Shown here piece after piece: positions 32,684-41,790 of a stretch of DNA of 64,000 nt. A model generated the notes under the pieces. The model saw only the letters and a list, made by a program, of their open reading frames with translations, was not told where the DNA came from and did not search any database. Position 1 is the stretch's first letter. Each line of letters opens with the position of its first letter. The DNA is from Geobacter sp. (GTDB lineage Bacteria; Desulfobacterota; Desulfuromonadia; Geobacterales; Geobacteraceae), in NCBI GenBank assembly GCA_003314535.1, contig POSG01000001.1, positions 62,001 through 126,000 on the forward strand, read 5' to 3'. The position numbers and the translations under genes are program-made.

Positions 32684-35011
32684 TCAGGAAGACGTCTCCA
32701 CTATGGTATCTATGGCAGCCCTGACATCGTCAACAAAGACGATATCCAGACCTTCCCGGACATTTTCCGGGATGTCTTCCATGTCGACGCGGTTGCGGGC
32801 AGGGACAACGATTTTCGTCACTCCCGCCCTGCGGGCAGCCAGGATCTTCTCCTTCAGGCCTCCGATGGCCAGCACCCTGCCGGAAAGGCTGATCTCGCCG
32901 GTCATGGCCACGTCGCGGCGCGCGGGGCGACAGGTCAGCAAAGAGACGATGGCGGCAGCCATCGTGATGCCGGCGGATGGTCCATCCTTGGGAATGGAGC
33001 CTGCCGGAACGTGAATGTGTATGTCGGACTTTCTGAACGTTTCTTCCGATATGCTCCATTCACCGCAGTTGGCCCTCACGAATGACAGCGCGGTGCGTGC
33101 GGATTCCCTCATTACTTCGCCAAGGGAACCGGTCAGTATCAGTTCCCGCCGCCCAGGCATCGCGGTCGCCTCGACAAAAATGATGTCCCCCCCGGTCTCG
33201 GTCCAGGCAAGCCCGGTAACCACCCCGACTCGGTCCTTTTCGGCAGCGACTTCGTTGTAGTACTTCCTCGGTCCCAGGTACTCCTCGACGACACCGGCAG
33301 TAACCACCTCTCTGGCAGGCTTGTTCTGGGTGATTTCCTTCGCTATCTTGCGACAGATGGAGGCAATGCTCCTTTGCAGATTCCTGACGCCGGCTTCGCG
33401 CGTATATTCACGGATGATGCGGAAAACCGCCTCCTCCTCGAAAGCCGGCGGAGATTCCGACAGGCCGTTTTCCTCGATCTCTTTTGGTATCAGGAAACGA
33501 AAAGCTATGTTCTCCTTTTCCAGATCTGTATAACCCGAGAGGTGAATCACCTCCATCCGGTCCCGCAGCGGCGGGGGTATGGTGTCGATGAGGTTGGCCG
33601 TGGTTATGAACATCACGTTCGAAAGGTCAAAGGCCACATCAAGGTAGTGGTCGGAGAATGAGAAGTTCTGCTCCGGGTCCAGGACCTCGAGAAGTGCGCT
33701 GGCCGGGTCGCCGCGGAAATCGATGCCGATCTTGTCCACCTCGTCCAGCATGAAGACCGGGTTGTTCGCACCGCAGCGATAAATTTCCTGGATGATCCTT
33801 CCGGGAAGTGCACCGATGTAGGTGCGGCGATGGCCACGGATCTCGGCCTCGTCACGCATCCCGCCAAGTGAAAGCCTAATGAACTTTCTTCCCAGGGCCC
33901 TTGCGATGGATTTGCCCAGGCTCGTCTTGCCCACTCCGGGAGGACCGACAAAACAAAGAATCGGGCCCCTCATCTTTTCCCGGAGGGAACGGACGGCAAG
34001 GTACTCCAGGATGCGTTCCTTGATCTTCTCCAGGTCGTAGTGATCCTCGTTCAGCACTGTCTCGGCCTGGTTGATGTCCTTGTTGTCCGTGGTGGAAACC
34101 TGCCAGGGCATGCCGACCAGGTAATCCAGATAGGTCCGGGAGACCGTGTATTCCGGAGAGGCAGGATTGATTTTCTCCAGTCTTTTCAATTCCTTGTCAG
34201 CAATTTTCCTGACCGCGTCCGGCATCCCCGCCCCTGCCACCTTGCCGCGAAGCTCCGCAAGTTCGCCCAGGCGTGCATCGTCCTCGCCAAGCTCTTCCTG
34301 TATCTGCTTCATCTGTTCCCTGAGCAGATACTCCTTCTGGGTTTTTCCGACCCTTTTGGTGACCTCGGCCTGCACTTCCCCCTTCACCTGGAGCCGCTGC
34401 ACCTCGTTGGTGAGGTGTATATAAACCTTCTTCAGCCTCTCGATGGGGTCTATGGTGTCAAGAAGGTTCTGCAGCTCGTCCATTGGCAGCGTGACATACA
34501 GCGCGACGAGGTCCGAAAAACGGGCCGGGTTGTCGATGTAGTCGATCATTTTCAACACGTCGTCGGGCAGAGGCCTCCCATAGGAAAGGGCTATCTTGAG
34601 CAGCGCATTCAGACTCTGCATGAGCGCCTCGGATACGACGGATTTTTCCGTGAACTCCCTGACCGGCTCCAGTTGTCCCAGGCAATACGGGCTCTCCTGG
34701 AGCAGGGCAAGTAGTTTCACCCGCGAGATTCCTTCCAGGCTTATCTTTGCGCCGCCTTCAGCCATCTTCAAAAACTGGCTGATCTTGCACACCGTGCCGG
34801 TATCGGAAAAGTCGCCGCTCTGAACGCCTGATCGATCAACCCGCTGATGGAAGAGCGCAATGTAATTCTGGTAGCGCATGGCCTCTTCAAACGGGGCCAT
34901 CTCTTCCTCTTTGAGGAAAAGCGGGAATTGCATATAGGGAAAGGCCACCATGTCCTTAAGCAGGAAAATGGGCAGTATTTCTGGTATGGCCTGCATGGAT
35001 GAATCGCTCAT
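32684..35011 (-). CDS. lon: ATP-dependent protease Lon
   Basis: A 775-residue LonA protease. The N-domain starts near IPEILPIFLLKDMVAFPYMQFPLF. The AAA+ module carries CFVGPPGVGKTSLGKSIARALG near residue 355 and Walker B PVFMLDEVDKIG near 420. The protease domain has the catalytic serine in PKDGPSAGITM near 675 and the lysine in GGLKEKILAARRAGVTKI near 720. It degrades misfolded and regulatory proteins in the cytosol. Length and order are canonical. Confidence 0.97.
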   Translation of the reverse strand: MSDSSMQAIPEILPIFLLKDMVAFPYMQFPLFLKEEEMAPFEEAMRYQNYIALFHQRVDRSGVQSGDFSDTGTVCKISQFLKMAEGGAKISLEGISRVKLLALLQESPYCLGQLEPVREFTEKSVVSEALMQSLNALLKIALSYGRPLPDDVLKMIDYIDNPARFSDLVALYVTLPMDELQNLLDTIDPIERLKKVYIHLTNEVQRLQVKGEVQAEVTKRVGKTQKEYLLREQMKQIQEELGEDDARLGELAELRGKVAGAGMPDAVRKIADKELKRLEKINPASPEYTVSRTYLDYLVGMPWQVSTTDNKDINQAETVLNEDHYDLEKIKERILEYLAVRSLREKMRGPILCFVGPPGVGKTSLGKSIARALGRKFIRLSLGGMRDEAEIRGHRRTYIGALPGRIIQEIYRCGANNPVFMLDEVDKIGIDFRGDPASALLEVLDPEQNFSFSDHYLDVAFDLSNVMFITTANLIDTIPPPLRDRMEVIHLSGYTDLEKENIAFRFLIPKEIEENGLSESPPAFEEEAVFRIIREYTREAGVRNLQRSIASICRKIAKEITQNKPAREVVTAGVVEEYLGPRKYYNEVAAEKDRVGVVTGLAWTETGGDIIFVEATAMPGRRELILTGSLGEVMRESARTALSFVRANCGEWSISEETFRKSDIHIHVPAGSIPKDGPSAGITMAAAIVSLLTCRPARRDVAMTGEISLSGRVLAIGGLKEKILAARRAGVTKIVVPARNRVDMEDIPENVREGLDIVFVDDVRAAIDTIVETSS

Positions 35012-35065
35012 CTGCTTACCTCTCTATCTTCAACCCCGAGCATAAACCGGCATAATCACTTCGAA

Positions 35066-35093
35066 ATGCTATCAACAAACCACCCTGTGTCAA
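35066..35093 (-). promoter_or_regulatory. Sigma70 promoter of lon
   Basis: TTGACA (35088-35093) and TAGCAT (35066-35071) on the minus strand, 16 bases apart, about 55 bases upstream of the lon ATG. No sigma32-like CCCCAT box was found, so heat induction, if present, would work another way. Confidence 0.65.
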
Positions 35094-35141
35094 GCAGTCT
35101 TTAATGAAGCACCGAGCCTGTAGAAATACCTGCCGTTTCCT

Positions 35142-37094
35142 TCAACATGCCGTCGAACTTTCATCCGAGTGCAGAATCTCCCATTCCTCGTATAGAGATG
35201 AAATCCTGTCAGTCAGGGAAGCGTGGGTTTCAGCTCCCGATTTGGCGCGGTCAAGATCTGAATAGAAGCCGGGCTCTCCCATTGTTTGCTCGAGAAGCGC
35301 CAGCTCCATCTCCGATTCCTCGATTTTCTCCTCCAGTTCTGCAAGCCTCTTGAGATGCGCCCTTTCCTCACGCTGCCGCCGTTTTTCTTCCTCCCTGCCC
35401 AGCAGCCGTTCCTTTTTCCTGGCTTCCTTCCCATCGTCCCGACCGATGCCGTTGGCAGGTCCGCCCCTTCCCGTTCCCATTGCCGGCAAGCCTTCATCTT
35501 CCCGGGTCTTTTCAAGGTAATAGTCATAATCTCCGTCAAAGGAAGTGATGCCGCCCTCCCGTACCTCGACCGTCCTTGTTGCCAGCCCGTTGACGAAATA
35601 ACGGTCATGGGACACGAAAACCACCGTACCGGGGAAGGAACGCAAAGCGTCCAGAAGGACATCCTTGCTGAAAAGGTCCAGGTGATTGGTCGGCTCATCC
35701 ATGAGCAGCAGATTCGAAGGCCTGAGCAGCATCTTTGCAAGCGCCAGCCTGCTCTTTTCCCCACCGGACAGGACCCCGACCCGCTTGTTAACATCGTCAC
35801 CAGAAAACAGGAACGCGCCGAGCAAGTCGCGCAGAACCGGCACCCTGTCATAGGGAGCTTCGGCCAGGAGTTCCTCGTAAACGGTCCGGTCGGCATTCAG
35901 GGCTGAGGCCTGATCCTGGGCGAAATAGTCCCGTACCACGTTCGCGCCCAAGGCAATCTCCCCCTTCTGGAAAGCATCGCCCGCCAGGACTCGCATCAGC
36001 GTCGTCTTGCCTGCGCCGTTGTGACCCACGAGCGAAATCTTTTCCCCCTTCTCGATGGTAAGGGAAATTCCGTCCAGCACCACCAGCTCTCCGTAAGCTT
36101 TGGTTATGTTTTTCATTTCCAGCACCACCCTTCCGCTGCGTGGAGGGGCGGGAAATGCGAAATGGATCCGCCGACGCTCCGGCGGCATGACGATCCTTTC
36201 GATTTTTTCCAGTTGTTTGATACGCGACTGCACCAGGGCCGCCTTGTCGGTCTTATAGCGGAACCTCGATATGAAATCCTCCATTCTGGCAATTTCCTCG
36301 TCCTGACGCCGTTTGGTTTCGGTGAGACGCGCAACGCGCTCCTCCCGTTCGACGAGGTAATGGCTGTAGCAGCAATGGTAATCCGTAAGGGTCTGGTTCC
36401 ATATCTCCGTTGTCCTGCTGCAAACCTGGTCCATGAAATAACGGTCATGGGAAACGAGAACCACTGACTTTGGGTAATCGCGAAGATAGTCCTCCAGCCA
36501 GTTCCGGGCTTCGATGTCCAGATGGTTCGTCGGTTCATCCAGGAGGAGCAGATCCGGCCGCTTCAGCAGCAGCTTCGCCAGTGCGATCCGCATCTGCCAG
36601 CCGCCGGAAAAAGTTCCGCACTCCCTTTCCCAGTCCGAGGGCAAGAACCCGAGACCTCGCAGCACGTAACCTACTGCGGCTTCACGCTCATAGCCGCCCC
36701 TGGTACGGAATTCTTCCTGGAGAACCCCCAGCCTTTCAAGAAGAGCAACATGTTTGTCTCCGGAAAGCTCCACCTCCAGCGCCCTGCCGATGCTCTCCAT
36801 TTCGCGGGCCATATCCTCCAGTTCGTCCAGAGAAGACATGACCTCTGCAAACAGAGTCCTTCCGGCCACGGTTATCCCTTCCTGCGGCAGGTAGCCCGCG
36901 GTGCACCCCCTGGCCGTTCGTATGGTTCCGGAAGAAGGCTCTGCAAGGCCGGCAAGCATCTTCAGCAGCGTCGATTTCCCGGTACCGTTCTCGCCGACAA
37001 GCCCGATCCTGTCTTTCCGCCCGATGTGCCAGCTGACGCCTGAGAGAATAGGCCTCGCAGCAAACTCCTTGCAAAGGTTCGCTATGTGTATCAT
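35142..37094 (-). CDS. ABC-F family ATPase, translation-associated
   Basis: A 650-residue soluble protein with two ABC domains and no membrane segment. Domain 1 has GENGTGKSTLLKML near residue 35, FSGGWQMRIALAKLLL and LLLLDEPTNHLDIEA near 190. A linker of about 80 residues precedes domain 2, with GHNGAGKTTLMRVL near 357 and LSGGEKSRLALAKMLL near 445. The C-terminus is a charged coiled coil (KERLLGREEEKRRQREE onward), as in Uup/YdiF-type members. ABC-F proteins act on the ribosomal E site. Which subfamily is uncertain. It is divergent from rng across a 506-base spacer. Confidence 0.93.
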   Translation of the reverse strand: MIHIANLCKEFAARPILSGVSWHIGRKDRIGLVGENGTGKSTLLKMLAGLAEPSSGTIRTARGCTAGYLPQEGITVAGRTLFAEVMSSLDELEDMAREMESIGRALEVELSGDKHVALLERLGVLQEEFRTRGGYEREAAVGYVLRGLGFLPSDWERECGTFSGGWQMRIALAKLLLKRPDLLLLDEPTNHLDIEARNWLEDYLRDYPKSVVLVSHDRYFMDQVCSRTTEIWNQTLTDYHCCYSHYLVEREERVARLTETKRRQDEEIARMEDFISRFRYKTDKAALVQSRIKQLEKIERIVMPPERRRIHFAFPAPPRSGRVVLEMKNITKAYGELVVLDGISLTIEKGEKISLVGHNGAGKTTLMRVLAGDAFQKGEIALGANVVRDYFAQDQASALNADRTVYEELLAEAPYDRVPVLRDLLGAFLFSGDDVNKRVGVLSGGEKSRLALAKMLLRPSNLLLMDEPTNHLDLFSKDVLLDALRSFPGTVVFVSHDRYFVNGLATRTVEVREGGITSFDGDYDYYLEKTREDEGLPAMGTGRGGPANGIGRDDGKEARKKERLLGREEEKRRQREERAHLKRLAELEEKIEESEMELALLEQTMGEPGFYSDLDRAKSGAETHASLTDRISSLYEEWEILHSDESSTAC

Positions 37095-37600
37095 GTCGGT
37101 GTCGATCTACTCCTTTACTTTAGTTGCCATTCGGAAATTCTTGCCCGGGCCGGAGCGGAACTTTCGGACGGCAACCACTCAGTTTTTTTCATTGTATTAA
37201 GAGACATAGACTTTTGTCAAATTATCAACCGTCCTTCCGTATGCAGGGGAAAGACCCTTCAGGCGGAAAACTTTATTCGCTTTTCGACGATTTTTTCCAC
37301 AAAAGGCGTACATTTTGCTATATATAGTCAATTTAGCAGCAATGCGATACATGCTCACAACAACTCCATGGGTAGATTGTCAGAACTTGAATGTTCCCCG
37401 GGAGTTTAAACCAATAAACTGGGCAAGGCGTGCGAAGCGCGCAAACACAGGCATTCTCAAAACAGCGGGCTGAGATTCGGGCCACGGCGGCAAATCGTCT
37501 GGGTCTTCATGGCAGTCATTCCGAAACCCGCATCAGACATGATCAATGCCGGGTTGTGCATGGCCGACTCGCCTGTGCCGAACGAAAGGATTTGCATAGA
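37095..37600. other. 506-base divergent promoter region between the ABC-F gene and rng
   Basis: AT-rich from about 37190 to 37345, including a tatatatag run near 37318 that could serve as a -10 on either strand, but no -35 box is convincing. A gcgtgc/gcgcgc hairpin is at about 37425-37440. A 39-codon frame (37509-37628) starts with ATG and overlaps the rng start codon; it could be an upstream ORF in the rng leader or chance. RNase E-type genes often have long autoregulated leaders. Confidence 0.45.
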
Positions 37601-39280
37601 ATGGCAAAAAAGATGCTTATCAACGTGATGCATCCGGAAGAATCCAGGATCGCCATCGTCCAGGACGGACACCTGGTGGAACTGGACATTGAAACCGCCG
37701 GGAAAGAACAAACCCGCGGCAATATTTACAAAGGGTCCGTGGTGCGGGTCGAACCCGGCCTGCAGGCAGCATTTGTCGACATCGGCATGAAGAAGCTGGG
37801 CTTTCTCCAGATGGGCGAGATTCACCCCGAAAACTGGAAATGGCGCGACGACATCCCGGAGGAGCAACGCAACCGGCGGCCCCGCATCCAGGAAATCCTG
37901 CGCCGGGGCCAGGAACTGATCGTGCAGGTCGAGAAAGGGGAGCGTGAAGGCAAAGGCGCCGCCCTGACCACCTACATATCACTTCCGGGCCGCTACATGG
38001 TCCTCATGCCGGGAAGCGATTCCTGCGGAATTTCGCGCAAGGTTGAAAACGAGGGCGACCGGAAGAAAATCAAGGAGATGGTTGCCGAGCTGGAAATACC
38101 CGAAGGCTACGGCTACATCATCAGGACCGAGGCGCTGGGCAAGCGCAAGACGGAACTGGCAAAAGACCTCAATTACCTTATAAAGCTCTCCGACAGCATC
38201 AAGGAGCGTGCCGGAGAGTTCAAGGCCCCGGCTCTCATCTATCAGGAATCGGATCTCGTCATCAGAACCATAAGGGACTATTTCAGCGCGGACATTGACG
38301 AAGTGCTCGTGGACAGCAAGGATGTCTACAAGCAGGCACGGGCATTTTTCAAGGATGTCATGCCCAAGCACGAAAAAATCGTCAAGCTGCACCAGGAAAA
38401 ACGCCCCATCTTCGCCAAGTACCAGCTCGAAGAGCAGATAGACCTGATCTACGAGAAAAAGGTCCCGCTCAAATCCGGGGGCTCCATCGTGATCGAGCCT
38501 ACCGAGGCACTGGTCAGCATAGATGTGAACTCCGGAAAATCAACCGGCGAAAAGGGTGTCGAGGATACCGCGTTCAAAACCAACATGGAAGCGGCCGAAG
38601 AAGTGGCGAGACAGTTGCGCCTGCGCGACCTGGGAGGCCTCATCATAATCGACTTCATCGACATGCGGGACAGGAAACACAAAGTAGAAGTCGAAAAAAC
38701 ACTGAAGAACGCCCTAAAAGCTGACAAAGCGCGCGTATGCGTTGACAAGATCTCCCAGTTCGGGCTTCTCGAAATGTCCCGGCAGCGCATCAAGCAGACT
38801 ATTAACGAAGGCAGTTATCTGGAATGCCCCCACTGCGGAGGGCACGGCAAGGTCAAGTCCGTGGAGGCCATGGCCCTTTCTTTCCTTCGAAAGATTCACA
38901 CGGCGGCGGCAAGAGGGACGATCTCAGAGGTTCGAGGCAGCCTTCCCCTCGAAGTGGCCTACTACCTCCTGAACCGCAAGAAACGCGAACTGGCGCAGAT
39001 CGAGACTGATTACGAAATCGAGGTTACGGTCAAGGGCAAACCGTCTTTCATGATGAACCAGCTGGAACTTGAGCAGATCAAGAGGGAGAAAGCGCCGCAT
39101 GCGGAAGCCTCTGCCGAGCAACCTCCCGAACAGGCTGCCGCCGCAGTCGGAGAACCCGAAGAGGGACAACCGTCCGAACAAGCCGAAAAAGGAGAGCATC
39201 CCGAGGTCCGCGAGGAATCAAACCCAAGAGGAAACGCAGGAGAGGAAAGAAGAAGCCGCACCCTGCCGGTGAAGCCGTGA
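37601..39280 (+). CDS. rng: Ribonuclease E/G family endoribonuclease
   Basis: As written, 559 residues. S1 domain at about 20-125 (GNIYKGSVVRVEPGLQAAFVDIG), RNase-H-like and DNase-I-like catalytic domain with metal aspartates in VSIDVNSGKST near 305 and IIIDFIDMRDR near 350, and the zinc-link CPHCGGHG near 410. It cleaves single-stranded AU-rich RNA in mRNA decay and rRNA processing. The ATG at 37601 has AAAGGA 9 bases upstream. The last 40 or so codons turn unusual (AGA, GGA rich), and a better C-terminal frame continues in the next entry, so a frameshift near 39180-39240 is suspected. Confidence 0.93.
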   Translation: MAKKMLINVMHPEESRIAIVQDGHLVELDIETAGKEQTRGNIYKGSVVRVEPGLQAAFVDIGMKKLGFLQMGEIHPENWKWRDDIPEEQRNRRPRIQEILRRGQELIVQVEKGEREGKGAALTTYISLPGRYMVLMPGSDSCGISRKVENEGDRKKIKEMVAELEIPEGYGYIIRTEALGKRKTELAKDLNYLIKLSDSIKERAGEFKAPALIYQESDLVIRTIRDYFSADIDEVLVDSKDVYKQARAFFKDVMPKHEKIVKLHQEKRPIFAKYQLEEQIDLIYEKKVPLKSGGSIVIEPTEALVSIDVNSGKSTGEKGVEDTAFKTNMEAAEEVARQLRLRDLGGLIIIDFIDMRDRKHKVEVEKTLKNALKADKARVCVDKISQFGLLEMSRQRIKQTINEGSYLECPHCGGHGKVKSVEAMALSFLRKIHTAAARGTISEVRGSLPLEVAYYLLNRKKRELAQIETDYEIEVTVKGKPSFMMNQLELEQIKREKAPHAEASAEQPPEQAAAAVGEPEEGQPSEQAEKGEHPEVREESNPRGNAGEERRSRTLPVKP

Positions 39281-39852
39281 TCGAACCGTCTCCAGAAACA
39301 GTACCGGCCGAGGAGGCCTTCGAGCCGGTCGAAACCGTAGTTGAATCCGCAGCCGAAATCTCCATAGCCGCAGAAAGTCCGGAACAGGAATCCACAGGAG
39401 ATACGGTAAAGAAAAAACGGCGCAGACGCCGGAAAAAAGTGACAAAAACGGCAGCCCCAACCGAAGCATCACCGGGACCGGAAACGGGCGAAGCTCCCGC
39501 AAGCCCGGTGGTCGTGGATTTGGCCCCGGCAGAACCGGCTCCCGCAGAAACCGCGCCGGAGTCGGACGCAAAACCGGAACCCGAGGCAAAACCTGTAAAA
39601 CGGGCAAGGAAACCCAGAAAACCCAAGGCAGCCACGACAATCGCTACCGACGCAGAACCCGGTAAAGCCGAACAAGATGCAGTGTCAACCACTGAAGAAG
39701 GCGGCGATTCCGTCCCGGCACCCGCATCAGGGGCAGCGCTAGACCTGAAATCAATGGCTGCTGATGAACAGATCGCTCGTCCGGAAGAGAAACCAAAACG
39801 TAAGCGGGCACCGAGAAAGAAGAAGGAAACACCTGAACAACCAGCAGAATGA
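39277..39852 (+). CDS. Low-complexity Ala/Pro/Glu/Lys-rich tail, probable displaced C-terminus of the RNase E/G
   Basis: A 191-codon frame opening with GTG that overlaps the rng stop (GTGA). It has no recognisable domain. Three basic patches (KKKRRRRRKK, KRARKPRKPK, KPKRKRAPRKKK) are spaced by acidic Pro/Ala linkers, the composition of RNase E scaffolding tails that bind RNA and partners. The same frame is open upstream of the GTG and there encodes another basic patch (IKPKRKRRRGKKKPHPAGEAV), unlike the rng frame at that place. It is therefore more likely a -1-shifted continuation of RNase E/G than a separate gene, although coupled translation from the GTG is possible. Confidence 0.65.
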   Translation: MIEPSPETVPAEEAFEPVETVVESAAEISIAAESPEQESTGDTVKKKRRRRRKKVTKTAAPTEASPGPETGEAPASPVVVDLAPAEPAPAETAPESDAKPEPEAKPVKRARKPRKPKAATTIATDAEPGKAEQDAVSTTEEGGDSVPAPASGAALDLKSMAADEQIARPEEKPKRKRAPRKKKETPEQPAE

Positions 39853-39932
39853 CCTTCCCCGATCGGCCGGTATTTTCACGTCACCCGATGAACAGGCGAG
39901 AAGCTGTTCATTGCCGATCACGCATTTAACTT

Positions 39933-39969
39933 ACCCTGAATTTCCCCCATCCGGGGTGAAATTCAGGGT
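39933..39969 (+). terminator. Hairpin terminator after the RNase E/G tail
   Basis: A 12-base arm (39933-39944) is the reverse complement of the downstream arm ending at 39969, apart from a small internal offset, and a cccc/gggg pair extends the stem. The T-run is short (ttt), so efficiency is uncertain. It separates rng from the FIST unit and could work on both strands. Confidence 0.65.
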
Positions 39970-40274
39970 TTCCCGCACTCCCCAGCACAAGCCTCCCGGC
40001 AATCATGTACCTTTCATGAATAATTCTTCTGTAACGCAATTTTCACCTAAAGATAATCCCATTCCGTCCGATAATCTTAGACATATGCAAATACCGTCCA
40101 GGTTCGCGGGAAATCCGTACTGCAACACTGACCCGGCGGAAATGAAATGGTATCCCAATCCCCACTGGAATATACGCCAACTTGGAAGTCAATGAAGCAA
40201 ATGCGTAGCCAACCAGGTTCAGGAAGCGTAGCATTACTGTCTGATTACAGGCGCATTCAAAAGGAGGTCGGAAA
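39970..40274. other. 305-base leader region of the FIST unit
   Basis: Apart from the sigma28-like promoter at 40048-40074 it shows no gene. The transcript from that promoter would have a leader of about 190 bases before the small ORF. I found no riboswitch consensus in it. Confidence 0.5.
40048..40074 (+). promoter_or_regulatory. FliA (sigma28)-type promoter of the FIST unit
   Basis: TAAA (40048-40051), 15 bases, TCCGATAA (40067-40074), compared with the enterobacterial FliA consensus TAAA-N15-GCCGATAA: 11 of 12 positions match. It is about 200 bases upstream of the small ORF and FIST gene. FliA promoters serve late flagellar, chemotaxis and motility genes. Confidence 0.7.
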
Positions 40275-40466
40275 ATGGCAGGAAAAATCAAGCAAATGAT
40301 AGACAGCATCATTAACCAGAGGGCAAAGGACAACCCGATGCTGGTGGGCGTAATCAAATCAAAGCTCATGCTGAAAGGTATTGATCCCAACAAGTTCACT
40401 TCAACATCGGATGACGACCCGGCAATCATAGCAAAGCTGGAAGCAGTCATGAAAGAACTCAAATAA
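40275..40466 (+). CDS. Small conserved-looking protein upstream of FIST sensor, 63 residues
   Basis: MAGKIKQMIDSIINQRAKDNPMLVGVIKSKLMLKGIDPNKFTSTSDDD and a short helical C-terminus. I do not recognise the family. It is a compact, soluble, mostly helical protein with strong SD sequence AAAGGAGG 8 bases before its ATG. It ends 35 bases before the FIST gene and shares its sigma28-type promoter, so it may be a partner or regulator of the FIST protein. No catalytic motif is visible. Confidence 0.75.
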   Translation: MAGKIKQMIDSIINQRAKDNPMLVGVIKSKLMLKGIDPNKFTSTSDDDPAIIAKLEAVMKELK

Positions 40467-40501
40467 TCCACATATCAAACCGCTAAAAGGAGAATGTGAC
40501 G

Positions 40502-41608
40502 ATGTATATCAAGACCGCATATTCAACAAAAGGCACAAGTGATGAGGTAATTCAGGATCTCAAGTCCCAGATCGGCGTCTTTGACACGAAACTCCTGGTA
40601 TTTTTCGCGTCCCCGCGCCTTGCGCCCGGCATCATCAGCCAGAAAGTCCAGAATGCTTTCCCCGATGCACAGGTATTCGGCTGCACGACCGCCGGTGAAA
40701 TCGTAAGCGGCAAGATGCTCAAGAATTCCCTGGTTGCCATGGCTTTTGATGCAACCGCAGTTAACGATCTCAAGATTGAGGTCGTCGAAAATCCCAAGAA
40801 TGAAAACAGCGTTAAAAAAGCCTTTGCTTCTTTCGAATCCCATTTCAAAGCCTCCATGGCCGATCTCGATCCCTCCAAGTTCGTCGGCATGATCCTGGTT
40901 GACGGCCTGAGCGGCGCGGAGGAGAAACTGATCGACAAGATCGGAGACATGACCAATGTCACCTTCATCGGCGGTTCGGCAGGCGACGATCTGAAGTTCG
41001 AGGCAACTCACGTTTTCGCAAACGGCAAAAGTTTCACCAACGCTGCCGTTCTTGCAGTCCTGAAGCCGGGCGTACCGTTCACCTTCATCAAAACGCAGAG
41101 TTTCTGCGATCTCGGGAAGAAACTCGTGGTGACCAAAGCCAACGAAGAGAAGCGCGAAGTCATAGAATTCAACGACAAACCTGCTGCACAGGCGTATGCA
41201 GAGGTGCTGGGAGTCGATGTGGAAGAAGCTCCGAACCGCTTCATGCACAATCCCGTCGGTCTGCTCATCGACGGCGTACCGTTCGTCAGGAGCCCCCAGC
41301 GCATCAAGGGCAGCAGCATGCTATTCTATTGCGGGGTCACCGAGGGCATGGAGCTTTCTCTCCTCGAATCCACCGACATCATCGCGGATACCAAACAATC
41401 TGTTGCGCAAGCTCAAAAAGAGCTCGGCTCCATTTCAGGAATCATCAACATCAACTGTATCCTCCGCACCCTTGAACTGGACCAGAAACAGCTGAGCGAC
41501 GAATACGGAAAAGTATTCTCAAACGTTCCGACCATCGGCTTCAGCTCTTACGGCGAACAGTATATCGGCCATATCAATCAGACAGCCACGATGCTCGTTT
41601 TCAAATAG
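40502..41608 (+). CDS. FIST domain sensory protein (FIST_N + FIST_C)
   Basis: A 368-residue soluble protein. FIST_N covers about residues 25-220 (LLVFFASPRLAPGIISQKVQNAFPDAQVFG, GCTTAGEI, and TFIGGSAGDDLKFEAT), and FIST_C about 225-350 (NRFMHNPVGLLIDG, GISG-like segment, FSSYGEQY). FIST domains are predicted to bind small ligands, perhaps amino acids, and often belong to chemotaxis or two-component proteins. Here it stands alone beside a che operon under a FliA-like promoter. I chose the ATG at 40502 with AGGAG 9 bases upstream; a GTG at 40496 is less well placed. Confidence 0.88.
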   Translation: MYIKTAYSTKGTSDEVIQDLKSQIGVFDTKLLVFFASPRLAPGIISQKVQNAFPDAQVFGCTTAGEIVSGKMLKNSLVAMAFDATAVNDLKIEVVENPKNENSVKKAFASFESHFKASMADLDPSKFVGMILVDGLSGAEEKLIDKIGDMTNVTFIGGSAGDDLKFEATHVFANGKSFTNAAVLAVLKPGVPFTFIKTQSFCDLGKKLVVTKANEEKREVIEFNDKPAAQAYAEVLGVDVEEAPNRFMHNPVGLLIDGVPFVRSPQRIKGSSMLFYCGVTEGMELSLLESTDIIADTKQSVAQAQKELGSISGIININCILRTLELDQKQLSDEYGKVFSNVPTIGFSSYGEQYIGHINQTATMLVFK

Positions 41609-41636
41609 CTTTAACCCAGATCCAGATATTTCAACC

Positions 41637-41675
41637 GAGCGGAGAAGGGGACATGCCTTTCTCCGCTCGCCTTTT
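41637..41675 (+). terminator. Rho-independent terminator after FIST gene
   Basis: A 13-bp stem (gagcggagaaggg at 41637-41649 with cctttctccgctc at 41656-41668, one G-U pair) followed by gccttttt. It lies 28 bases beyond the FIST stop codon and ends that unit, so cheW needs its own promoter. Confidence 0.88.
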
Positions 41676-41790
41676 TCTCTCCCGAGAAGATCAGCGTCCT
41701 GCCATGCTTTCCTGATCCAGGAATCATTGTTGAGCACAGATTTCAATGACCTAGGATATGCCCGGGTCGAAAAAAATCTAACGATTTTTT

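Noticed and set aside
39069-39272. Third open frame through the RNase E/G tail (MSRSRGRKRR...)
   Set aside because: It ends just before the downstream tail frame and is explained as a by-product of the basic, low-complexity coding sequence.
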